A DNA stretch of 58,704 nucleotides from Streptomyces lushanensis (GTDB lineage: Bacteria > Actinomycetota > Actinomycetes > Streptomycetales > Streptomycetaceae). The stretch's first letter is position 1, and every line of letters begins with the position of its first letter. Shown here piece by piece: positions 52,480 to 58,704 of this stretch. Location: positions 1-58,704 of the forward strand of contig NZ_MAUD01000134.1 of the NCBI RefSeq assembly GCF_001700515.1, given 5' to 3'. Both the position numbers and the translations under genes were made by a program. Below the pieces are notes generated by a model, which ran no database searches, had not been told where the DNA came from, and was given only the letters and a program-made list of their open reading frames with translations.

Positions 52480-54174
52480 ATGCTCTGCACAGCTCTGACC
52501 GTGGTCACGCTGGAGCCGACCGTCCCGGGGAGAGACCCGGCGGGGCCGCCGCCAAACGACCGGCAGGACGTCGTCACCACGCTCGCGGCCCACGGCCTCA
52601 CCGGACCGTCGGCGCGCGCCAGAACCGTCGTCCTCCTGGTGGGCGGGGACTCCTCGCCGCCGGACGGCCCGGTCGTGGAGGGTGTCGTCGTGCGCACGGC
52701 GGATTCCATGGTCCGGGCCCTGGTACTGGCGCACGCCGCGCTCACGGACGGCACCAAGGACGTGGCGCTGGTCCTGGACCGTGCCGGTGGGCCCGGCACC
52801 GTCCGGGCCAGCCGGGTGACCCTGCGCGGCGTGCCGTGGCAGGACCGTACGGCACCCGGGCGTCCTCCGTCGCGGGGCCCGGTGGCCGACACCGGGCGGT
52901 TGCTGCTCTGGTCCGGCCGTCGCGCGAGCGACGAGACGCGGACCCGGGCCCAACTGCGTTCGGCGGTCGGCCCGATGACGGACGACACCTTCCGCGCCCT
53001 GCCTGCGGTGGTGTCCTGCGGACCGGGCGCGGGCCCCGTGCGGGCGGCGGCCCTGTGCCGCGGTGAGGACCCCACCGCCGCGCTGGACGCCGCCAGGGCG
53101 GTCGTGGCCGACGACCCGCGCCCGGTGGCCCTGCTCTTTCCCGGCCAGGGTTCGCAGCACACCGCGATGGCCGCCGGCCTGTACACGCACGAGCCCGTGT
53201 TCACCGAGGCCGTCGACACGGTCCTGGACCTCATGGGCGACGAGGGCGCGGCCGTCCGTGCCGACTGGCTCGGCCCGCACGAACCGCACATCGCCGTCGA
53301 CGACGTCCGGCGGGCGCAGCCGCTGCTGTTCGCGGTGGACTACGCGCTCGGCAAGATGGTCATGAGCTGGGGAATCCGGCCGACCGCGCTGCTCGGTCAC
53401 AGCGCGGGCGAACTCGTGGCAGCCACCTTCGCCGGTGTGGTGTCCCTCCAGGACGCGGTCATGATGATGCGGGCGCGCGTCCGTCACGCGCTGTCCGTAC
53501 CGGCCGGGGGAATGCTCGCGGTCGCGGCGTCCGAGGCGCGGTTACGCCCCTACCTGATCGGCGAGGTGGCCGTCGCCGCGGTCAACACGGGCCTCCAGAC
53601 GATGCTGGCCGGTCCCGCGGCACAGCTGTTCACGGTCGAGAAGCGGCTGCGGGAGGACGGCCACACGGTCGTGGCGGTGCCGGCGACCAGCCCCTTCCAC
53701 TCCCCCGCGATGGCTCCGGCCGCCGACGCCGTCGAGCGGGACTACGCGGGCATCCGCTTCCGGCCCCCGGACCTCGCGCTCTACTCCGGCTACGCGGGGG
53801 AGCTGATGAGCGAGCGGGACGCGCTCAGCCCGCGGTTCTGGGCCCGGCAGATCACGGACACGGTGTACTTCGGCCCGGCCCTGGACCAGTTGCTCGCCGC
53901 GGAGGACATGCTGCTGGTGGAGGCCGGGCCGCGGCAGACCCTGGCCTCGTTCGCGCGCCGGCACCCCGCCGTGCGGAGCGGGGCGAGCGCGGTGGTGGCG
54001 ATGCTCCCGGCACGCCCCGACGGTCCGGCGACGGACAGGCGGACCGTGCTCGGCACGGTGGCCCGGTTGTGGACCGAGGGCCATGACCTGGACGGCTCCG
54101 CGCTCGACCGGTTGTGGGCCGATGGCTCGGAGCACGCCGCGCTGCGGTCGCCCGTGGCGGCGGGGCGGTCGTGA
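52480..54174 (+). CDS. Acyltransferase (malonyl/acyl-CoA:ACP type) with N-terminal linker-like extension
   Basis: 564 residues. The AT domain occupies roughly 220-530: FPGQGSQ, nucleophile Ser308 in GHSAGE, and His407 in SPFHSPAM. The first 220 residues lack a known catalytic motif but near their end resemble the KS-AT linker of modular PKSs. DpsD-like ATs accompany KSIII priming enzymes in type II clusters that use non-acetate starters, where they may load or edit acyl groups. GAGAGGAGAG precedes the ATG. Codon 355 is TTA (53542-53544), so translation may depend on bldA. Confidence 0.9.
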   Translation: MLCTALTVVTLEPTVPGRDPAGPPPNDRQDVVTTLAAHGLTGPSARARTVVLLVGGDSSPPDGPVVEGVVVRTADSMVRALVLAHAALTDGTKDVALVLDRAGGPGTVRASRVTLRGVPWQDRTAPGRPPSRGPVADTGRLLLWSGRRASDETRTRAQLRSAVGPMTDDTFRALPAVVSCGPGAGPVRAAALCRGEDPTAALDAARAVVADDPRPVALLFPGQGSQHTAMAAGLYTHEPVFTEAVDTVLDLMGDEGAAVRADWLGPHEPHIAVDDVRRAQPLLFAVDYALGKMVMSWGIRPTALLGHSAGELVAATFAGVVSLQDAVMMMRARVRHALSVPAGGMLAVAASEARLRPYLIGEVAVAAVNTGLQTMLAGPAAQLFTVEKRLREDGHTVVAVPATSPFHSPAMAPAADAVERDYAGIRFRPPDLALYSGYAGELMSERDALSPRFWARQITDTVYFGPALDQLLAAEDMLLVEAGPRQTLASFARRHPAVRSGASAVVAMLPARPDGPATDRRTVLGTVARLWTEGHDLDGSALDRLWADGSEHAALRSPVAAGRS

Positions 54175-54362
54175 TGATCCTGCGACTGCTGCACGCGTTG
54201 TCCCGGGCGATGATCGCCGCGGGAGGCATCTGGGTGTACGTCCCGCCCACCCGCCGTCTCGACGAGCCGGGTCCGGGACATCCCGAGAAGGTCGCTCGCG
54301 GTGTTTCCCTGAGCGATGTCGAGCGGGGCCTGGAGCGCACCCTGCTCGGCGAGAGCGAGTGA
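54174..54362 (+). CDS. 62-residue protein coupled to the acyltransferase (DUF6059-like)
   Basis: Its ATG overlaps the acyltransferase stop (TGATG). The N-terminal third (MILRLLHALSRAMIAAGGIWVYV) is hydrophobic or amphipathic; then comes PGPGHPE and a charged helix SLSDVERGLERTLLGE. The GPGHPE plus C-terminal helix pattern recalls the small DUF6059 family of Streptomyces, whose function I do not know. Tight coupling suggests a structural or membrane-associated partner of the PKS/acyltransferase. Genuine coding is supported by start overlap and GC-rich third positions. Confidence 0.7.
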   Translation: MILRLLHALSRAMIAAGGIWVYVPPTRRLDEPGPGHPEKVARGVSLSDVERGLERTLLGESE

Positions 54363-54520
54363 CGGCGGCTCCCGCCCGGTCCCCGGACACCGGCGCGGGA
54401 GCCGTCGGCGCACGACCGTGGCCGACCCGGTCTCCGATCGGGTCGGCCACAGACGTTCCACCGGACGGTCCGGGGGGCGGTACGAGAGCGATGCGGGGCG
54501 ATCGGGGGCCGCGGGAAAGG

Positions 54521-55558
54521 TCAGTACGGTCCCTGGAACCCCGCGGCGACGTCCGCCAGCGCGGGCAGCTCTCCCGGCGCCTGCCCGCACAGCCGCAGAC
54601 AGGCCTCCACTATGCCGCCGGCGCCGGGGTGGAACGCCTCCTCCAGCGGCCAGGACACCGGCGCCGGACTGTCCGGCAGTGCCAGCCGCCGTACCGGGGC
54701 CGTCAGGGCCTCGGGTATGTTCTCGGCCACCACCGCGGCCACCTCCGCGCTGAATCCGTACCGTGCCCAGCTGGTGTCGGCCACCACCAGCCGTCCCGTC
54801 TTGGCCACCGATTCGCAGATGATCCGGTCGTCCAACGGCCGCAGGCTGCGCACGTCGACCACCTCCACGCTGATCCCCCGCTCGGCCAGTTGACCGGCCG
54901 CCCGCTCCGCCTCGTGCACCATGAGGGAGGTCGCGACCACGGTGACGTCGCCGCCGCGCCGCGCGATCCTCCCGACGCCGAAGGGAATGCCGGAGGCCTC
55001 CGCCGGCACCTCGCCGGTGAGCGGGTACAGGTTGCGGTTCTCCACGAGTACGACGGGGGTGTCGCCGGTCAGCGCCTGGACCAGCAGTCCCTTGGCGTCG
55101 GCGGGTGACGCCGGTGCCGCCACATGCAGTCCCGCGTAGTGGGCGAAGGTCGCGTGCGGGCTCTGCGAGTGCGTCGCGCCCTGCCCCCAGCCCCGGCCGA
55201 CGACACCGCGCGTGACGACGGGGACCCCGCCCTTGTCGCCGCCGTACATGTAGCGCCACTTGGCGGCCAGGTTCACCAGCGGGTCCAGCGCCAGGAACAT
55301 GAAGTCGGCCCGGGTGTGGATCAGCAGCGGCCTCATTCCGCCCGCCGCGGCGCCCACGGCGAACCCCGCCGTGGCGTTCTCGGAGTTGGGCACGTCGATC
55401 ACACGGTTCGGGCCGAACCGCGCGAACGCCTCCTTCGTGGTACCGAAGGTGCCCTTGATGTCGTCAACCCCCTCCCCCGCGATGAAGATGCTCTCGTCCG
55501 CCGCCATGCACTGCACGGTGGCCTCGCTGATCGCCTGCCAATAGGTGAGAGTGCGCAC
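54521..55558 (-). CDS. Thiamine-diphosphate dehydrogenase E1 beta subunit (pyruvate/acetoin type)
   Basis: 345 residues from GTG 55558 with GAGGAGG upstream. Transketolase-type pyrimidine domain with the conserved GEGVDDIKG and the ENATAGFAVGAA region, followed by a C-terminal domain (ISVEVVDVRSLRPLDDRII). Pairs with the alpha subunit 32 bp upstream. In 2-oxoacid dehydrogenases E1 alpha/beta decarboxylates a 2-oxoacid on ThDP and passes the acyl to E2. No E2 or E3 gene is visible here, so the pair may use the ThDP-bound two-carbon unit directly, for example on a 4-keto sugar. Confidence 0.92.
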   Translation of the reverse strand: MRTLTYWQAISEATVQCMAADESIFIAGEGVDDIKGTFGTTKEAFARFGPNRVIDVPNSENATAGFAVGAAAGGMRPLLIHTRADFMFLALDPLVNLAAKWRYMYGGDKGGVPVVTRGVVGRGWGQGATHSQSPHATFAHYAGLHVAAPASPADAKGLLVQALTGDTPVVLVENRNLYPLTGEVPAEASGIPFGVGRIARRGGDVTVVATSLMVHEAERAAGQLAERGISVEVVDVRSLRPLDDRIICESVAKTGRLVVADTSWARYGFSAEVAAVVAENIPEALTAPVRRLALPDSPAPVSWPLEEAFHPGAGGIVEACLRLCGQAPGELPALADVAAGFQGPY

Positions 55559-55590
55559 GTGTCCTGGTCCTCCTCGTCGAGTGCACCGGG

Positions 55591-56574
55591 TCAGCGGGGC
55601 ACGGGCTGGTAGGCGCCGTCGAGCAGAGCTGCGACGTCGGGGAAGGGCTGCTCCTTGGCGTAGGCGATCGCGCCGCGGATCTCGTCGCCGAACAGCGCCC
55701 GCCACTCGGCGACCGTCCGGTCGATGCCGGGGTCCTGTTCACGCAGCACGTCGGCGGCCCGCACGATGGGGCAGCGGGCGATCCATGCCTCCGTCTCCGC
55801 CGCCGGCCGGTACCCCTGCCCGTCGCCGTGGTCGAAGCCCGGCCCCACGTGTTCCCGCCACCGGTAGGTCGCCAGCTCCAGCAGGTACGGGCCGCTGCCT
55901 TCGCGGCAGTGCCGCAGAGCCGTCCGCGCCGCCTCGTGCACGGCGAACACGTCGTTGCCGTCCACCTGTACGGCCGTGACCCCGGCCGCCTCGGCCCGGT
56001 CCCGGATCGTGGGGCCCGCGGGCTGCCGGGCGCCGATCGGGGAGGAGATGGAGTAGAGGTTGTTCTCGCAGACGAAGAGCACCGGGGCCCGGCGCACCGC
56101 CGCCAGGTTGAGCGATTCGGCGAACACGCCCTCCTCCGTCGCGCCGTCGCCGAAGAAGGTGACCGCGGCCCGCGCCTCACCACCGCGCGCGAAGGCCCAG
56201 GCGGTTCCCACCGCCACCGGGATCATCTCGCCGAGGATGGCCGCCGAGCCCGCGAAGCCGGCCGCCCGGTCGATCAGGTGGATCGAGCCGCCGCGGCCGT
56301 GCGAGCAGCCGGCCTGCTTGCCGTACAGCTCGGCGACCATGGCCTTGAGGTCGCCTCCCTTGGCCAGGTAGGGGGCGTGGGAGCGGTGGGCGGTGTAGAC
56401 CCAGTCCCTGGTGTCCGTGGCGGCGCAGACACCCACCGCGGTCGCCTCCTGGCCGATCGAGAAGTGGGTGGGGGTACGCATCTCCTGCTCGTCGCGGTAA
56501 TGGTCGGCGAGCGTTTCCTCCACCACGCGGATACGCACCATGTCTCGGAGCAACCGGGTACGGCCGGACGTCAT
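55591..56574 (-). CDS. Thiamine-diphosphate dehydrogenase E1 alpha subunit (pyruvate/acetoin type)
   Basis: 327 residues. The ThDP motif runs GDG (142-144) to NN (171-172). The sequence GRGGSIH (93-99) is the pyruvate/acetoin-dehydrogenase form rather than the branched-chain-type GRQMP-like version, so pyruvate is the likelier donor. ATG 56574 follows GAGGAGG. First gene of an alpha-beta operon. Two explanations: formation of 2-methylbutyryl-CoA with housekeeping E2/E3, or transfer of an acetaldehyde/acetyl unit to make a two-carbon-branched octose such as trioxacarcinose B. The motif and missing E2 favour the second. Confidence 0.92.
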   Translation of the reverse strand: MTSGRTRLLRDMVRIRVVEETLADHYRDEQEMRTPTHFSIGQEATAVGVCAATDTRDWVYTAHRSHAPYLAKGGDLKAMVAELYGKQAGCSHGRGGSIHLIDRAAGFAGSAAILGEMIPVAVGTAWAFARGGEARAAVTFFGDGATEEGVFAESLNLAAVRRAPVLFVCENNLYSISSPIGARQPAGPTIRDRAEAAGVTAVQVDGNDVFAVHEAARTALRHCREGSGPYLLELATYRWREHVGPGFDHGDGQGYRPAAETEAWIARCPIVRAADVLREQDPGIDRTVAEWRALFGDEIRGAIAYAKEQPFPDVAALLDGAYQPVPR

Positions 56575-57132
56575 TCGAGCCTCCTCGCAACCAGTTTCGG
56601 GACGCCGGGGTCTCCTCACGCGCGGTGCCGGGCCGACCTCGCCCACAGGAGTCGCGACGGCATCGGCTGCCGCACTTCGCCACCGGTGCGCGGCGCGATC
56701 GGCCTTTCTCCCCTCTCCGAACGATGCCGCGCAGCCGGACGGGCGCCCCTTTCCCGGTGCCCTATCGTCGGAGCGTCCCCTAGAGGACTGGTGAAGCCCC
56801 CCTGGACACCCGGGCGTGGATACCCGGGCGCACCCGGTCACGGGCGAACGGCCGTCGAGGATCCTTCGTCCGGATCCTGCCGGGATCGAGCCCCGTTCAA
56901 GACGCAAGCGAGCCCCGTACGGTGCTGTGGACTCCTTCGCGTGGACCGGTGACGAAGTGTTGGTGAGCACGGTCCTCGACACCTACCGGTGACCACCGCA
57001 CGGGGCGGACGCCGATCGCGGCCTGCCCCCTGACCGGCGGCCGACCGGCCCTCACCCGTGGCACGGAACGGAAAGCAGCCCGCGGGACCGCTCGCCGAGA
57101 CACGCACCCAACGTCTGAAGGGGCACGCGCGC
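56575..57132. promoter_or_regulatory. 558-bp divergent control region between E1 alpha and rmlA
   Basis: No convincing gene. Direct repeat ACCCGGGCG occurs at 56808-56816 and 56822-56830 (14-bp period), each containing a CCCGGG palindrome. A perfect inverted repeat AGGATCC/GGATCCT with 7-nt loop lies at 56858-56878. These could be operators for the two divergent operons. No promoter hexamers are clear enough to call. Confidence 0.45.
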
Positions 57133-58005
57133 ATGAAGGGCATCATTCTCGCCGGCGGGACCGGGACTCGTCTGCACCCGATCACCATCGGCACGTCGAA
57201 GCAGCTTCTTCCCGTGGGCGACAAGCCGATGATCTACTACCCGCTCTCGGTACTCATGCTCGCGGGCATCCGGGACATCCTCCTGATCACCAACCCCTCC
57301 GACACACCGAGGTTCACCGCGCTCCTCGGGGACGGTTCCCACCTCGGACTGAACATCACCTACGCGGAGCAGGGCACCCCGCGGGGCATCGCGGACGCCA
57401 TCCTCATCGGTGCCGAACACATCGGGGACGGTCCGGTGGCGCTGATCCTCGGTGACAACATCTTTCACGGCAACAGCTTCTCGGAGACCCTCACGGCCAA
57501 CGTCCGCGACGTCCGCGGATGCGTGCTGTTCGGCTACCCGGTCAACGACCCCCAGCGGTACGGCGTGGGTGAGACCGACGCCAACGGCGACCTTGTCGGC
57601 GTGCAGGAGAAACCGGAGCACCCCCGCTCCAACCGTGCGATCACCGGCCTCTATCTGTACGACAACGACGTCGTCGACATCGCGAAGAACCTCAGGCCCT
57701 CGGCGCGCGGCGAACTGGAGATCACCGATGTGAACCGCGTCTACCTGGAGCGGGGCCGGGCCCGGCTCGTGGACCTGGGCCGGGGCTTCGCGTGGCTGGA
57801 CACCGGAACGCCGGAATCGCTGCTCCAGGCAGGCCAGTACGTCCGTATGCTCGAAGAGCGGCAGGGAGTGCGGATCGCCTGCATCGAGGAGATCGCGCTG
57901 CGTCTGGGCCTCATCGACGCCGACGCCTGTCACCGGCTGGGGTCGCGGATGGCCGCCTCGGACTACGGCCGGTACGTCATCGCCATGGCCGCCGAACTCC
58001 GTTGA
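57133..58005 (+). CDS. rmlA: Glucose-1-phosphate thymidylyltransferase
   Basis: 290 residues, RmlA. The N-terminal nucleotide-binding MKGIILAGGTGTRLHPIT, then QLLPVGDKPMIYYPLS, ILGDNIFHG and ITGLYLYD are family signatures. It makes dTDP-glucose, the first step of the deoxysugar pathway whose later enzymes lie at 19.7-25.2 kb. GAAGGGG lies about 9 bases before the ATG; the frame is open upstream without conservation. The neighbour on the opposite strand is rmlB, ending 60 bp away. Confidence 0.97.
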   Translation: MKGIILAGGTGTRLHPITIGTSKQLLPVGDKPMIYYPLSVLMLAGIRDILLITNPSDTPRFTALLGDGSHLGLNITYAEQGTPRGIADAILIGAEHIGDGPVALILGDNIFHGNSFSETLTANVRDVRGCVLFGYPVNDPQRYGVGETDANGDLVGVQEKPEHPRSNRAITGLYLYDNDVVDIAKNLRPSARGELEITDVNRVYLERGRARLVDLGRGFAWLDTGTPESLLQAGQYVRMLEERQGVRIACIEEIALRLGLIDADACHRLGSRMAASDYGRYVIAMAAELR

Positions 58006-58009
58006 GCAG

Positions 58010-58062
58010 ATGACCGACGGGCCCGCGCCGCGCGTCCGCGGGCGGGCCCCGCCGGTCGGCCC
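58010..58062. terminator. Imperfect hairpin between rmlA and rmlB
   Basis: GACCGACGGGCCC (58012-58024) pairs imperfectly with GGGCCCCGCCGGTC (58044-58057), with one bulge and a mismatch. It lies between the convergent stops of rmlA and rmlB and probably terminates both. Confidence 0.45.
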
Positions 58063-58064
58063 CG

Positions 58065-58704
58065 TCAGCCGACAGGGGCGTCGAGGGTGGTGGCGCGGCG
58101 GGCGAGCGGCTCCCACCATCCCCGGTTCTCCTGGTACCAGCGGACGGTGTCGGCCAGGCCCTGTGCGAAGTCGACCCGGGGTGCGAAGCCCAGTTCCTCC
58201 CGGAGGCGCGTGGCGTCCAGCGCGTAGCGCCGGTCATGTCCCAGACGGTCCTGGACATGCTCCACCCGGTCCCAGCCCAGACCGAGTTCGGCGAGCACCC
58301 GCCGGGTCAGCTCGCGGTTGGCCAGCTCCGTCCCGCCGCCGACGTTGTAGGTCCGGCCCGCCCGGCCCGACTCCAGCACGAGCTGGATCGCGCGGCAGTG
58401 GTCGTCCACATGCAGCCACTCGCGCACATGCGTGCCGTCGCCGTAGAGCGGTGCCTTCCCGCCGTCGAGCAGGCGTGTGACGAAGAGCGGGATGATCTTC
58501 TCGGGGAACTGGTACGGCCCGTAGTTGTTGCTGCACCTGGTGACGGTGGTCCACAGTCCGTACGTACGGTGGAAGGCCCGGACGAGCAGGTCGGAGGCGG
58601 CCTTCGACGCGCCGTAGGGCGAGTTGGGCTCCAGCGGGGACGACTCGGTCCACGAGCCCTCCTCGACCGATCCGTAGACCTCGTCGGTGGAGATGTGCAC
58701 GAAG
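58065..58704 (-). CDS. rmlB: dTDP-glucose 4,6-dehydratase, C-terminal two-thirds (cut by window edge)
   Basis: About 213 residues of RmlB to the stop at 58065; the N-terminus lies beyond base 58704. Visible are HISTDEVYG with the conserved catalytic TDE, the SDR pair in YGASK, RCSNNYGPYQFPEK and REWLHVDDH. Converts dTDP-glucose to dTDP-4-keto-6-deoxyglucose, the branch point for all the deoxysugars of the cluster. Convergent with rmlA. The N-terminal NAD-binding Rossmann motif is not in the window. Confidence 0.96.
   Translation of the reverse strand, partial: FVHISTDEVYGSVEEGSWTESSPLEPNSPYGASKAASDLLVRAFHRTYGLWTTVTRCSNNYGPYQFPEKIIPLFVTRLLDGGKAPLYGDGTHVREWLHVDDHCRAIQLVLESGRAGRTYNVGGGTELANRELTRRVLAELGLGWDRVEHVQDRLGHDRRYALDATRLREELGFAPRVDFAQGLADTVRWYQENRGWWEPLARRATTLDAPVG

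Noticed and set aside
54521..56574. E1 pair as a plain branched-chain keto acid dehydrogenase for the starter
   Set aside because: Not excluded, but the GRGGSIH motif is pyruvate/acetoin-like and no E2/E3 is present; kept as the second choice.
1..58704. tRNA/rRNA genes, CRISPR arrays, insertion sequences, attachment sites
   Set aside because: Reading both strands I saw no cloverleaf, spaced-repeat array, transposase or terminal inverted repeat.

Overview
The window is high-GC actinobacterial DNA, most likely Streptomyces: strong GC codon bias, AGGAGG-type ribosome binding sites, many GTG starts, TTA codons as rare events, and SARP/NarL regulators. Nearly all of it is one aromatic (type II) polyketide gene cluster, cut at both ends. 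The gene content matches what I recall of trioxacarcin / LL-D49194-type clusters (DNA-alkylating, epoxide-bearing glycosides with a branched-chain starter). That name is an inference from gene content; no database was searched.

Layout. 1-9.6 kb: tailoring operon with a truncated O-methyltransferase, P450, two O-methyltransferases, two glycosyltransferases, a membrane O-acyltransferase, an AlkZ-like DNA glycosylase and an SDR. 9.7-16.9 kb: small beta-barrel-like protein, two SnoaL-like proteins, a reverse-strand operon (C9 ketoreductase, flavin reductase, ActIV-like metallo-beta-lactamase cyclase), an SRPBCC protein, an ActVA-ORF5-like flavin hydroxylase and a P450. 17-19.6 kb: WYL regulator and an efflux pump. 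19.7-25.2 kb: five deoxysugar genes forming a complete L-mycarose/axenose-type set. 25.3-38 kb: epoxide hydrolase, P450s, ferredoxin and its reductase, a hydrolase lacking its serine nucleophile, two more pumps, a second DNA glycosylase and an enone reductase. 38.2-46.1 kb: starter-unit region with an alpha-methylacyl-CoA racemase, citramalate synthase, DpsC-like KSIII, aromatase/cyclase and acyl-AMP ligase. 46.2-49.3 kb: two-component system and SARP activator. 49.6-54.4 kb: minimal PKS (KS-alpha, CLF, ACP), an acyltransferase and a 62-residue protein. 54.5-56.6 kb: thiamine-diphosphate E1 beta and alpha. 57.1 kb to end: rmlA and partial rmlB.

How it fits together. Citramalate synthase can feed 2-oxobutyrate into isoleucine-type metabolism. 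2-Methylbutyryl-CoA, possibly stereochemically adjusted by the racemase, would be loaded by the KSIII/acyltransferase/ligase set and extended by KS-CLF-ACP. The ketoreductase, aromatase/cyclase and metallo-beta-lactamase cyclase then fold the chain. The flavin hydroxylase, four P450s with ferredoxin and reductase, methyltransferases and reductases tailor it. RmlA/RmlB plus the sugar cassette make a 3-C-methyl-2,6-dideoxy-L-hexose, and the E1 pair may add a two-carbon branch to a second sugar. Two glycosyltransferases and one O-acyltransferase attach and acylate the sugars. Two DNA glycosylases, three MFS pumps and perhaps the epoxide hydrolase give self-protection. Regulation appears layered: SARP, a NarL-type two-component system, a WYL regulator, and bldA through at least six in-frame TTA codons.
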